The position numbers and the translations under genes are program-made. Below are positions 1 through 7,967 of a stretch of DNA of 22,158 bases, piece after piece. The stretch comes from JADHUC01 sp964617665 (GTDB lineage: Bacteria; Planctomycetota; Planctomycetia; Pirellulales; Pirellulaceae), in NCBI GenBank assembly GCA_964617665.1, contig CAZUAH010000213.1, positions 1-22,158 of the forward strand, in the 5' to 3' direction. Position 1 is the first letter of the stretch, and each line of letters begins with the position of its first letter. The notes under the pieces are model-generated. The model searched no databases. It had not been told where the DNA came from and saw only the letters and a list, made by a program, of their open reading frames with translations.

Positions 1-39
1 GCCACACTTGTCGCAGCCGGGTAATTTAGCCACCCCCAT
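1..39 (-). CDS. small CxxC protein, partial (cut by window edge)
   Basis: Only the first 13 codons are inside the window, beginning MGVAKLPGCDKCG. The start ATG at 39 has a strong SD (AAGGAGG, 5 nt spacing) and lies inside the end of the preceding zinc-ribbon gene, overlapping it by 14 nt. The CDKC pair suggests another small metal-binding protein. The gene continues beyond position 1, so length and function are unknown. Confidence 0.6.
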   Translation of the reverse strand, partial: MGVAKLPGCDKCG

Positions 40-202
40 CTGTGCCTCCTTGGGTACGTTTCGACACGACACGTTTAACAGGACCATTACATTTAGGACA
101 CCGTATGCGCTCTTTTATATCTTTCTTATCGAAATCGACGTAGCATTCAAATACGTCACCTTTCCACTTACAACGTGTACACCTTGTAACAGTAGTAGCC
201 AT
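26..202 (-). CDS. 58-aa zinc-ribbon protein
   Basis: The protein has two CxxC knuckles, C8-TR-C11 and C35-PK-C38, 23 residues apart, which is a classic zinc ribbon. The stretch between them is charged and the C-terminus is glycine-rich. The ATG at 202 overlaps the TAA of the upstream methyltransferase gene by one base (TAATG), so translation is probably coupled. The next gene starts inside its last codons. Small zinc ribbons of this kind are frequent in phages and may bind nucleic acid or act as transcription or assembly accessories. The fold is well supported, but no specific function is recognised. Confidence 0.75.
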   Translation of the reverse strand: MATTVTRCTRCKWKGDVFECYVDFDKKDIKERIRCPKCNGPVKRVVSKRTQGGTDGGG

Positions 203-1755
203 TACGCAATCCGCTTAAAGAAGAGAATGTTCTTGGGCGACCAAGACTTCACGTTCGAAAGTACGGGATCTTGCGCCATGTACATATTGAACAAGCCGTA
301 CTCTTCCCACGCAAACTCAAGTGTAATACCCATCCGTTCTGCGACTTCATGGAAAATCTGTGTCCAGTAAAACCACTCGCGGATATTTACGTGACCGCTA
401 CATAGCAAGGCGCTATTATCCACACTAAAACAAACACCACGTTCCGCTACAAAGTCGTTTTCGTTTTCAAAGCGCGTACAAACGTCGTGGAAGGTATAAC
501 CACCAACAGCAACGTAGGAAAGAATGTCGCCTACAATACTGTGAATATCACACTCCCAAATGTGCTCAAGGAAATCATAGGAGACAACGAGTTCGTGACG
601 ACCTTCAATTTCCTTCGGCCTATTAACAGCAGTAAAGTCGCCAAGGACAAGTTGTGCTGTTGTTAAATGCAGCTTGTCTCTTCCGTATTGAACAGCATCT
701 TTACTCAGGTCGATACCAACGGCTTTCCACCCCATCTGCATAAAAGCCGAAACGTCAGATCCCGCGCCACAACCAAGAGACAAGTAACGCCCATTTACCT
801 TGTTTGGCAACAGCGCTTTAGAAATATACCCTGCAATCTTCTCAAAACCAGACCACGCATACGACGGTCCCTTATAAATCCCCTGCGACCCATCAGGTTT
901 CATATACGCCAGTCCATTACCTTCAGCGTAATAATCCTTATCGTAGTGCGTCAAGGGATCAAACACAGAACCGAGTTCTAACCTTCGCGGCAGGTTAGAA
1001 GTTACTACTTTCTCTGGCTCTTCACCCAGTAGCTCTGCTATATCATTGCCTGCGGTTGTAGTCGAGGTGAGCGCCTGAAGCATTGAAGCAATTACGTCCT
1101 TACTCTTTTCCTTTAATGACATGAATGCGTCTTGTACCTCTGACTTTGAAGTGTCAATTTCGATTCGGGGCGAATTGTAATCTACGTCGATACCAAGCAA
1201 AGAAATGAAACGGAGCAGCGGCGTGTGTGTAGCGAAGTCTGTACGGTACCCGGCTGTTTCAATGCTGCACTTGAATACGTCTTTCATAATACAGCTTGAA
1301 ATAAAAAAGCCAGGGTCCATCAGTTTTAAAGAATTGTCCTCTTTAATATCAAGGCCCAAGCTGTGTACATTCGCAACGCCTTGATCTACCTCACACAACA
1401 ACGCAGGCATACAAATTGCGCCCTCTTCAATTGAAGCTCCAAAGTGGAGATACGCTTCTCTTGAATAGTCGTCGCCTACAAAGCGCCGGGAGAGCAATTT
1501 AGTGTAGATGTAACCAATGTGCTCGCGCACATCCATTACTGTCTGCTCGACGCTTTCGATGTCGATTAGCGTGCCGAGTTCTACAAGAAGATCTACCTTC
1601 CGGTAAGTATCCAATAGAAGATGTACGTTGCTTCCCGGTTCCAACAGATCCAAACCGAAAATGCCAACAGGATAATCAGCAAAAAGCCGATGGCAAGCTG
1701 TGTGCGATAGTTCACCGTAAGTACTCAGATGGCTTCTCGCGTTTATTGTGTACAT
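202..1755 (-). CDS. large protein with C-terminal SAM-dependent methyltransferase domain
   Basis: This is a 517-aa protein. Residues about 320-430 form a class I (Rossmann) SAM methyltransferase: motif I LGCGAGSD (327-334), the acidic loop VGIDLS (346-351), LGDF (371-374) and a post-IV region VSYDFLEHI (391-399). No catalytic NPPY or PC motif of a DNA methyltransferase is present, so a small-molecule, glycan or protein substrate is more likely. The N-terminal 300 residues are not recognised; they could be a glycan-related domain but show no diagnostic motif. The ATG at 1755 is one base after the stop of a GT4 glycosyltransferase gene and has an SD (GAGGG). The pairing suggests the two act on one substrate, for example sugar decoration and methylation of phage DNA or a surface glycan. 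That substrate is inference. Confidence 0.8.
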   Translation of the reverse strand: MYTINARSHLSTYGELSHTACHRLFADYPVGIFGLDLLEPGSNVHLLLDTYRKVDLLVELGTLIDIESVEQTVMDVREHIGYIYTKLLSRRFVGDDYSREAYLHFGASIEEGAICMPALLCEVDQGVANVHSLGLDIKEDNSLKLMDPGFFISSCIMKDVFKCSIETAGYRTDFATHTPLLRFISLLGIDVDYNSPRIEIDTSKSEVQDAFMSLKEKSKDVIASMLQALTSTTTAGNDIAELLGEEPEKVVTSNLPRRLELGSVFDPLTHYDKDYYAEGNGLAYMKPDGSQGIYKGPSYAWSGFEKIAGYISKALLPNKVNGRYLSLGCGAGSDVSAFMQMGWKAVGIDLSKDAVQYGRDKLHLTTAQLVLGDFTAVNRPKEIEGRHELVVSYDFLEHIWECDIHSIVGDILSYVAVGGYTFHDVCTRFENENDFVAERGVCFSVDNSALLCSGHVNIREWFYWTQIFHEVAERMGITLEFAWEEYGLFNMYMAQDPVLSNVKSWSPKNILFFKRIA

Positions 1756-1756
1756 T

Positions 1757-2935
1757 TTAACCCTCTAACAGTTTTTGGTAGAGCTTCAAGTGGGTATTAG
1801 CAATCTTATCCCAAGTTGTACGTTTAGCGAAAAGCAGAACACGTTGTCCAATGCTCGCACGTACGCGCTTCGACGTGGCGAGCGCTACAATAGCAGTCAT
1901 AAACGAGTCACTACAAGACTCATCCGGCTTTAAGCTGTACGGAATAGCACCCGCCCTTATCGCATCCGAGTAGATCGGCGCGTTACGAACAGCAAGAGGA
2001 ATCCCTCGCGCTATATGCTCATGTACCTGCCCGCTTGCACTTAACGACTCTGACTGCGTATTTAAAACAGCATAGTCAAGGATAGCGAGAACATCAGACA
2101 AGTTTTCTCTTTTAATAAAGCTAGGTACAAGAAAAATGTTCGTTAGACCTGACTGCGCAATCCTATCTGATAGCCAAATAGGGTACTTAGAGGTAGGATC
2201 GGGCGGCGCACCTATAATAAGAAAAGCATTGTCTCGCGTATTAATTAAACCGTACGCTGTCGCTTTCATATACGCTTCAAGGGTACTTTCTAAGAACTTA
2301 CCCGGTCCAATAAAACCAACAGCCCCACCAACAGTAACACTGTTAAGATAACCGCAAATTTCATCTGTCAGCCCTAAAATCTCAAGCCCTCGCGCCTTGT
2401 CTCCAATTTTAACAAGCGGAGATCCGTGTGGAACCTGAAACACTTTCCCTGCGAGCGTTTCATTGTCGTTCTCTGCTGCACGCTTTGCCGCTGTAGCAAC
2501 AGATGCGAAGCCTTCTTCTGTGTGTACAATTACCGCGTCAACTACACGGCATAGGTCGATTACGAAGTTTGTGTTTTGAATCGAACCGAAAGGCGGAACA
2601 GTATGGAGTGTTACTACTACTTTACAACCGTTTTTCTGTCCGGTTGTGATTGCGTCGAACAAAAATTTATTGTTCGTGAAAATACCAAATTCGTGCTGGA
2701 AATGTAAGATGTCGCGGTCAATCGTACAGTCCCGTATCGCGTCAATAAGATTGTTCGATCCGCGAGTCCAGCAAAACCGCGCTGTATTGCTGTATTCAAT
2801 ATTGAGGTCGTCACTTACCTGTGCTAGTACTTCCCCTCTTGCGCCTTCTGATTTGTTAAATTCTCTTAGCAGATTTTCTGTGTACGTAGCGATACCACAT
2901 TTTGTCTTAAACGTACTAACATACGCAACTTTCAT
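1757..2935 (-). CDS. GT4-family (GT-B fold) glycosyltransferase
   Basis: A 392-aa protein of typical GT4 length. The N-terminal lobe has KCGIATYTENL (12-22), LHFQHEFGIF (77-86), VTLHT (108-112) and VPHG (168-171). The C-terminal lobe has the nucleotide-sugar side: GFIGPGKF (207-214), IGAPP (241-245), and the E-x7-E-like region around QSESLSASGQVHEHIARG (294-311). Family knowledge: GT4 enzymes transfer a sugar from an activated nucleotide donor with retention. The ATG at 2935 follows the upstream stop by 10 nt with an SD-like GAGAGTG, and a methyltransferase gene follows by one base. The acceptor may be modified phage DNA, a virion protein or a host glycan; the sequence does not decide this. 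Confidence 0.88.
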   Translation of the reverse strand: MKVAYVSTFKTKCGIATYTENLLREFNKSEGARGEVLAQVSDDLNIEYSNTARFCWTRGSNNLIDAIRDCTIDRDILHFQHEFGIFTNNKFLFDAITTGQKNGCKVVVTLHTVPPFGSIQNTNFVIDLCRVVDAVIVHTEEGFASVATAAKRAAENDNETLAGKVFQVPHGSPLVKIGDKARGLEILGLTDEICGYLNSVTVGGAVGFIGPGKFLESTLEAYMKATAYGLINTRDNAFLIIGAPPDPTSKYPIWLSDRIAQSGLTNIFLVPSFIKRENLSDVLAILDYAVLNTQSESLSASGQVHEHIARGIPLAVRNAPIYSDAIRAGAIPYSLKPDESCSDSFMTAIVALATSKRVRASIGQRVLLFAKRTTWDKIANTHLKLYQKLLEG

Positions 2936-2945
2936 CTTTTCACTC

Positions 2946-3512
2946 TCAATTCGCTTTTCGTTTTTTTACTTCCTCTATACACATTGAAGCGGCTTCATTG
3001 ATTTCCTTCATTTTTATATTTTCAGCTTCTTCCGCCTCACTTGTATCTGTGTGATATATCGCTGCCAACTTACGCTGTCTTTTACGAATATCGTCTTCTG
3101 TTGCCTTCTTCTTATCTAAACCAAGTACAGCCCAACCATCAAGCGTCTTTGGCGCTTCGTACTGTTCTTCCCACTCAAAAGTATCTTCTACTTCCTCTTC
3201 TTCTGCTTCTTCCTCTATATCAGGCGGCTCTTGTTCTGTAAAAGGCTGTCCTTGCTCCGATGCCATAGCAACAAAGGCTTCTGCTTCGTCGGCATAGTCC
3301 TTCGCTACTGTACCTACAACCTTACCTACCGGATTGCGCGGATCTAGGACAAAGGCGGCGGCATTAGAAAGACTAGCAAGAAAACCGCGCTCTGTACTTC
3401 TACCGCCCCTCTTTGCTTTGCGGTAGAGTTCGCGTTGCATATGATGAAGCATACAAAGCGTGCTTCCCTCAATCTTATCTGCATCACAATCAGGAAATCT
3501 GCATTTAGGCAT
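2946..3512 (-). CDS. zinc-finger plus degenerate J-domain protein
   Basis: A 188-aa protein counted from the ATG at 3512. This start is preferred over a GTG at 3542 because it begins directly at the zinc motif and gives an 8-nt overlap with the upstream stop (ATGCCTAA). Residues 4-24 hold C4, C9, C20 and H23/H24, a small zinc knuckle. Residues about 93-120 are very acidic. Residues about 125-180 resemble a DnaJ J-domain: WAVLGL, then ATEDDIRKRQRKLAAIYHTD, then an IKMKEINEA helix. The catalytic HPD tripeptide of J-domains is HTD here (H154-T155-D156). True J-proteins stimulate Hsp70/DnaK; with HTD that activity is uncertain, and it may bind DnaK without activating it. Confidence 0.7.
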   Translation of the reverse strand: MPKCRFPDCDADKIEGSTLCMLHHMQRELYRKAKRGGRSTERGFLASLSNAAAFVLDPRNPVGKVVGTVAKDYADEAEAFVAMASEQGQPFTEQEPPDIEEEAEEEEVEDTFEWEEQYEAPKTLDGWAVLGLDKKKATEDDIRKRQRKLAAIYHTDTSEAEEAENIKMKEINEAASMCIEEVKKRKAN

Positions 3513-4110
3513 AAATCTGCGTCCTAGACAGCGTAGTAGCACCTTTCATTTCTAAGAGCCAATGCACCATCATTAAATCTAAACGCCCTGTTGTCTCCGA
3601 GGGCCAACCTTTGTCGTCAAGAAAGCTTACACGATTTTCTATAATACAAATTTCAGTTGCAGGCCACTTCTCCCAAAAGTCGCTACGCCGTGTTGCGCCT
3701 GCAAGGTGCGACAGCGGCATTAAAGAGGTAACATTTTTAAAACCACAATCAAAGGCGGCTTCAAGAATGTCTACGTCCTCACTAAAAGGCGGATTCGTGA
3801 CGAGTACAGTATATGGTACTTTCTCGGGATACTGCGTTCTAAAAGAATTTGCTGCACCGTACCAATCGTGCTGCGTCCAGTTGGCATTTTCAGGCAACGC
3901 ACTCTCTGCCTCTTTGTATTTTCCGTCAATTTCAAAGCCAAGCGACGGGAAACCAAAAACGTGCGCGGCTCTTAATATGTTACCAATACCGCAGCAGGGA
4001 TCAAGCACACAAAATGTGGTCGGATCCAACCTTCTTATACCGGAGAAGTCTAACAGCGCCTTTGCGAGAAACATTGGCGTTTGAAATTGGTCTTTGACCT
4101 GAATGATCAC
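3505..4110 (-). CDS. adenine-type DNA methyltransferase, short orphan form
   Basis: A 201-aa class I methyltransferase. Motif I is DPCCGIGN (37-44), the acidic SAM-binding position is in FEID (59-62), and motif IV is TNPPF (105-109), the [DNS]PP[YFW] signature of N6-adenine (or N4-cytosine) methyltransferases. Motif I precedes motif IV, as in the gamma/beta-like order. At about 200 aa it has little room for a target-recognition domain, and no restriction partner lies beside it, so it is an orphan enzyme, perhaps protecting phage DNA or regulating it. The start is GTG at 4110, overlapping the upstream TGA (GTGA), with only a weak SD. RNA methylation is an alternative, but I favour DNA. Confidence 0.82.
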   Translation of the reverse strand: MIIQVKDQFQTPMFLAKALLDFSGIRRLDPTTFCVLDPCCGIGNILRAAHVFGFPSLGFEIDGKYKEAESALPENANWTQHDWYGAANSFRTQYPEKVPYTVLVTNPPFSEDVDILEAAFDCGFKNVTSLMPLSHLAGATRRSDFWEKWPATEICIIENRVSFLDDKGWPSETTGRLDLMMVHWLLEMKGATTLSRTQIYA

Positions 4111-4541
4111 AGCGTCATTCCAAACGAGCCAGTCTGTACGTCAAAACCGTACTTTCGGAGGGCACGGATGCCATCTACAAGGATTCGCGGATTGCGGATT
4201 CTCGCCGTGAGATAGAAAACGTGCGTTTGATGCTCATCTGTCGCTGCAAGCCACTTGAACGTCTTTACGCGACGAAAAGGTAAGATATCCCAGAGGTCTT
4301 TCAGATCTTTTTCAAATGCGCTACCAGACGAACCAGATACACGAAGCTGGACAAGCTCGCCCCACAACTTACGTTCTACAAATGCACGTAAACCTGACTT
4401 GTGCGAAACGAGTTTCGCATAACTCAAGATTCCTGAGATTTTTTGTTTGGCTTCTGCGCTACTTGTTAAGACGCCGCCCTGATAATCATCAAGTACTTGC
4501 CACAGTTTATCTTCTACTGAGAATAAATCGAGTATTTGCAT
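4107..4541 (-). CDS. hypothetical protein, 144 aa
   Basis: Not recognised. A soluble-looking protein with a helical N-terminal half and a positively charged middle (LPFRRVKTFKWLAATDEHQTHVF region, about residues 86-109). The C-terminus pattern RNPRILVDGIRALRKYGF (114-131) reads like a helix after a strand. No cysteines, signal peptide or membrane segment. The ATG at 4541 has AAAGG 4 nt upstream. It ends in a GTGA overlap with the methyltransferase gene, so both are probably translated together and may be functionally linked. Confidence 0.7.
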   Translation of the reverse strand: MQILDLFSVEDKLWQVLDDYQGGVLTSSAEAKQKISGILSYAKLVSHKSGLRAFVERKLWGELVQLRVSGSSGSAFEKDLKDLWDILPFRRVKTFKWLAATDEHQTHVFYLTARIRNPRILVDGIRALRKYGFDVQTGSFGMTL

Positions 4542-4552
4542 GTACCTTTCAC

Positions 4553-5173
4553 TTAAACGTCCGCAAGTTGGTAGGCGTATGGAGACGCGAGACGGTCTAA
4601 AAGAGCCTCTTCTGCGAATCCGCCTAGATTTCCATAGATGTACAAGATAGGCGTACTTGAACCGCTATACGCTTCTTGAAGCCGAAAACGTACACGGGTC
4701 CAAAGATGGCGAGCACCACACTTTGCTATGACAGGCGAGTAGCTACCTATACGAACAGTTCGTAGGTTTGTGATATGATCAGTAGATCCTCTTACTTGAG
4801 AGTCCACTTCTTTTGTGTCCTCAACCCAACCCATACGAGAACGTACAGCTTGTAAATTACTTACAAGTTCGCCCTGGGTAGGAAACAACCGTTCTGTAGG
4901 ATAACGCTGACCCGGCGCACGCGAATCGTTAAGCATTTTAGAATCGTCAAAAAATTCAAGATACCATTCAAGTGTAGCATAAACGTCTGTCGCTTCTGGA
5001 GGATCCGTAACTAACATAAATTCAAGATCGAAATCTGTCTTAGGAAACTGCGTGTATATACGTAAAGGTTGCGAATATGCAAAAGTTGTTGTATGTAGCA
5101 CCATATCCAACGGAATCGCTGTTCTGTCAGATAATTCAGTCGCGTCCGTGCGTGCAATTAAAACCCGTGCCAT
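4553..5173 (-). CDS. hypothetical protein, 206 aa, first gene of its operon
   Basis: Not recognised. The protein is rich in beta-type segments (DMVLHTTTFAYSQPLRIYTQF about 23-43, FDLEFMLVTDPP, HLWTRVRFRLQEAY, TPILYIYGNLGG) and has no cysteine cluster, signal peptide or membrane helix. The beta-rich composition would fit a virion or adaptor protein, but this is only an impression. It has a near-ideal AAGGAG SD 7 nt before the ATG at 5173 and is the first gene behind the promoter at 5200-5227, so it is likely well expressed. Confidence 0.75.
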   Translation of the reverse strand: MARVLIARTDATELSDRTAIPLDMVLHTTTFAYSQPLRIYTQFPKTDFDLEFMLVTDPPEATDVYATLEWYLEFFDDSKMLNDSRAPGQRYPTERLFPTQGELVSNLQAVRSRMGWVEDTKEVDSQVRGSTDHITNLRTVRIGSYSPVIAKCGARHLWTRVRFRLQEAYSGSSTPILYIYGNLGGFAEEALLDRLASPYAYQLADV

Positions 5174-5199
5174 ATTGTCACTCCTTGGAGGTTATTCCT

Positions 5200-5227
5200 A
5201 TTCTAGCCCCTCAAAATCCCTTGTCAA
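5200..5227 (-). promoter_or_regulatory. sigma-70-type promoter for the 5173-to-1 operon
   Basis: On the minus strand, TTGACA (5227-5222), a 16-nt spacer, then TAGAAT (5205-5200). The predicted start is about 5193, giving a 20-nt leader that contains AAGGAG. It begins just 10 bases after the stop codon of the polymerase gene. The -35 box is perfect and the -10 box matches 5 of 6. Confidence 0.75.
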
Positions 5228-5236
5228 TACCAAAAG

Positions 5237-7900
5237 TTACCCAACATCAGCCACCGTCCGACCCAAGCCCCCTTGACCGTAAATACGGACTTCTGACCCC
5301 CCGTAACTATATAATACCGTATCAAAGGCGCGATTTACAATTTCTAGCATCTCTTTTGCCGTTTCTCTTGGAGTCAACCAATATGCTGCGTCATGGAGGT
5401 GAACAGAGAACCGCGCACCCAAATTGCGCTTTTCGCCTTCTATCTCTGCTATCCACATCATCTCACTTACAACGTCACCAGCAGAGCGCTGAATCGGTAC
5501 ATTACGTAATTCTGTAGGTTTCACTACCCCCGCCACATCTGCAATAGGGACGTACCCTCGGCGGTCGCATGGCGGATAGACCTGATACCCAAAGGTTTTA
5601 AGCAAATATTCTTCATTATCAGCCCATTCGTCCCATTGCGAAAAGCGGCGACTAAATCCAGACCTAATGCGCTCGATGCGCTCTTCGTCTAAAATTGCGC
5701 GAACAGCAGTATTGACACGACGGTCCCTACGAAGAGTATGGTATATCTTAGAAGCCAAGGCTCCGTAAAAAAGGGCGTATACAACTCTTTTAACAAGGGT
5801 TCGCAAAGCCTTCTTTTTAGCCAGAGGCGCTTTAGAAAACGCTTCCCCAAATACAGTTTCCGCAACAAGTGAGTGCCCGTCGAAGTTACCATCGTATTTC
5901 TTCCACTCTTCTTTATCTTCATCGAAGTAGACAGTATTGAATAGCGTTAGCAATTCAGGAATGCCTGCTAGACAAGATGCAATACGGTATTCTACCTGCG
6001 ACAAGTCAATTCCCAACCAGACGTAGCCAGCAGGCGCTTCAAATATTTTACGGATCTTCTTTTCGACGTTCTGTACATTAGGAAAACTGGTGAAACGCGT
6101 CCCTTTCTGTGAGTTTGCACTCCAACTCGGAAACATCCAAAGTTGTCGCATGGCGCGGTTATTCACGATACTATTCGCGTAGGCACGCAGCACGTTGGTT
6201 AGAACGTAGCCATACTCCCAATATTCCACGTACGTTTTGACGAGTGGAAGCTCTAAGTACTCTAATACTGACTTGTAGGAATGCGACGGTTTTTTCTTCT
6301 CTTCGTCCTCTTCTGCCCCACCGGCTGTGAAATAGAGTGGACGCAACCCAAGATGCTCATACAAGAAAAAACGCGATTGCGAAGGTGCGCGGGGGTTAAA
6401 CAGATCAAGCGAAATATGTTTGTGCGTATCAGGATTGACGCGCTGCGCTCTTAGGTAGTCGTTAAATGGCTCTTCTTGTTCTGCCTCTTGCATTGAACGA
6501 ACCATCAAACCTACACGCTTATCGCGTTCGTCTTTATAATCGCGTCTTATTGTCTCCAACGTATTACGTTCAATAGGTAAACCATGAATCGACGCCCTCC
6601 GCGCCAATTCAGTATTATTCATCTGCTTTTCTACAAGATGTCCCATACAGCGCGAATTAACCTTTTCTACAAGCGGCTGTACGATCCCTATATCAAATAT
6701 CGTATCTTTCGCATTGTAGGAAAGCAGATCTGCGTCATTAACACCTTTCTTCCTCTCGCGCTTATGAAGATCATCTTTCCACGCAGGTATCAGTAGGTCC
6801 GAACCACAACGGAAACCTAACGCATTTAGCACGTCATTCTGATAGAGATTGCTTAGTACAATCGTGTCTCCAATATTACCGTTTACAGGCGTAAACCGCC
6901 GCCCCATAATTACGTCGTAACTAAAGTTATGAAACCACTTGTCTACGCTGCTTTCCTGTATTCTCTGAATACAGGAAACTACGCGCTCCCAGAGGTGTTG
7001 TGGCCAGGAAAAGACGTATTGCTTATTTAGCGCGTCCCATTGTAAAATGCTGATAGCAACGCCGAGTCCGTACTCCAGCACACCAAATCCAAATACTGTA
7101 GGATTACTGTGAAGCGGCGAAGTGCCATCAGCTTCATAATCAATACAGATTCTAGTCTTGTTATCAATGATAAGGTCCGTAAGCTGTTCCAGCTTGTGGA
7201 TCTTATCCTCAATACCATGACCGTAAGGTGTTACGAAGAGTTCACGCCAAGCTGTAGGCTCGCCTCCGTCCATTAAGTATTTAGCGTGTACTATCTTCTG
7301 CGCTACGATTGGGAAGTAACCACTACGCCCCCGCAGCATAAAGGCAGGATGGTATAGAGGAATAACATAAGTTACGTTGTTTGGTGCAAAGTCCCCTGGC
7401 TTGGGGTCGCGGTCAAGTGCGTCGAGGTTTACTATATGTAAACTACCGTGACGCTTTTGTATCGACTCGATACCAACAATCGAATTAAGAGCGAGCGCAC
7501 CAAACGTAACAATTACCTTGGGACGTACGCGCCTTAACTCACGAATTAGACGCGGGCGACATTGCTCAATCGTAACTTGCTTACACTTTGCTAAAGAGAA
7601 ACCACGATTAGGCAACTTCGCAGGCATACACATAGCCGCGTTCGTTGTCCAAACCTCTCGCCGTTTTAAGCCGACAGATTCTAACAGCCTATCGTATATT
7701 TTACCAGAACGACCAATAAACGCTTTACGTTGTCGCTCTTCCCACATACCCGGACCTTCACCTACAAAGGCAATCTTTGCAGCTAAACAGCCATCGGGAG
7801 GTACTTTTATAGAATTACAGAGCGCACAGTACGCGCACTCAGGATAGGGAGGGGTAAGCGAACGTGGTAGTGCGCCAGGATACACGATAAAAACACGCAC
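5237..7900 (-). CDS. UDG-like domain fused to family A DNA polymerase with proofreading domain
   Basis: This is the 887-aa replicative polymerase. Residues 20-210 form a family 4/5-type uracil-DNA glycosylase: CxxCxxC at 22-28, GEGPG (47-51), FIGRSG (61-66), C91 and C114 as further Fe-S ligands, and YHPAFMLR (183-190). Residues 250-410 are a DEDDy 3'-5' exonuclease with D254/E256, N325-D329 and Y395-D399 intact. The polymerase domain has motif A DLSQVEYR (632-639) and O-helix R700-K704-Y708-Y712-G713. Y708 sits at the E. coli Pol I F762 position, as in T7 polymerase. Motif C is HDA (836-838) instead of HDE. SPO1-type phage polymerases also carry an N-terminal UDG-like domain. The start is GTG at 7900 with no SD, placed inside an inverted repeat; the CxxC argues against a much later start. 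Confidence 0.93.
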   Translation of the reverse strand: MRVFIVYPGALPRSLTPPYPECAYCALCNSIKVPPDGCLAAKIAFVGEGPGMWEERQRKAFIGRSGKIYDRLLESVGLKRREVWTTNAAMCMPAKLPNRGFSLAKCKQVTIEQCRPRLIRELRRVRPKVIVTFGALALNSIVGIESIQKRHGSLHIVNLDALDRDPKPGDFAPNNVTYVIPLYHPAFMLRGRSGYFPIVAQKIVHAKYLMDGGEPTAWRELFVTPYGHGIEDKIHKLEQLTDLIIDNKTRICIDYEADGTSPLHSNPTVFGFGVLEYGLGVAISILQWDALNKQYVFSWPQHLWERVVSCIQRIQESSVDKWFHNFSYDVIMGRRFTPVNGNIGDTIVLSNLYQNDVLNALGFRCGSDLLIPAWKDDLHKRERKKGVNDADLLSYNAKDTIFDIGIVQPLVEKVNSRCMGHLVEKQMNNTELARRASIHGLPIERNTLETIRRDYKDERDKRVGLMVRSMQEAEQEEPFNDYLRAQRVNPDTHKHISLDLFNPRAPSQSRFFLYEHLGLRPLYFTAGGAEEDEEKKKPSHSYKSVLEYLELPLVKTYVEYWEYGYVLTNVLRAYANSIVNNRAMRQLWMFPSWSANSQKGTRFTSFPNVQNVEKKIRKIFEAPAGYVWLGIDLSQVEYRIASCLAGIPELLTLFNTVYFDEDKEEWKKYDGNFDGHSLVAETVFGEAFSKAPLAKKKALRTLVKRVVYALFYGALASKIYHTLRRDRRVNTAVRAILDEERIERIRSGFSRRFSQWDEWADNEEYLLKTFGYQVYPPCDRRGYVPIADVAGVVKPTELRNVPIQRSAGDVVSEMMWIAEIEGEKRNLGARFSVHLHDAAYWLTPRETAKEMLEIVNRAFDTVLYSYGGSEVRIYGQGGLGRTVADVG

Positions 7901-7958
7901 CGTCGAGAAGTGTCACCGAATAACAACAACTATTGTAATTACACCACTTCTCGACGGT
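7899..7958 (-). promoter_or_regulatory. 14-bp perfect inverted repeat covering the polA start
   Basis: Arms at 7899-7912 and 7945-7958 are perfect reverse complements (ACCGTCGAGAAGTG) with a 32-nt loop. In the mRNA the 3' arm covers the whole region just before the polymerase GTG start and pairs its first two bases. A T5 run lies at 7889-7893, 6 nt past the stem. It sits between the SSB-like gene and polA. This suggests translational control or attenuation of the polymerase, comparable in principle to the T4 gp43 operator; that role is inferred. Confidence 0.65.
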
Positions 7959-7967
7959 ACGCGAATC

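Noticed and set aside
667..981. Plus-strand open frames opposite the methyltransferase, polymerase and other genes
   Set aside because: They lack SDs and domain similarity and lie fully opposite well-supported genes.
7887..7958. Intrinsic terminator between the SSB-like gene and polA
   Set aside because: The T5 run starts 6 nt after the stem and the loop is 32 nt, so it is a poor terminator; a regulatory hairpin is likelier.
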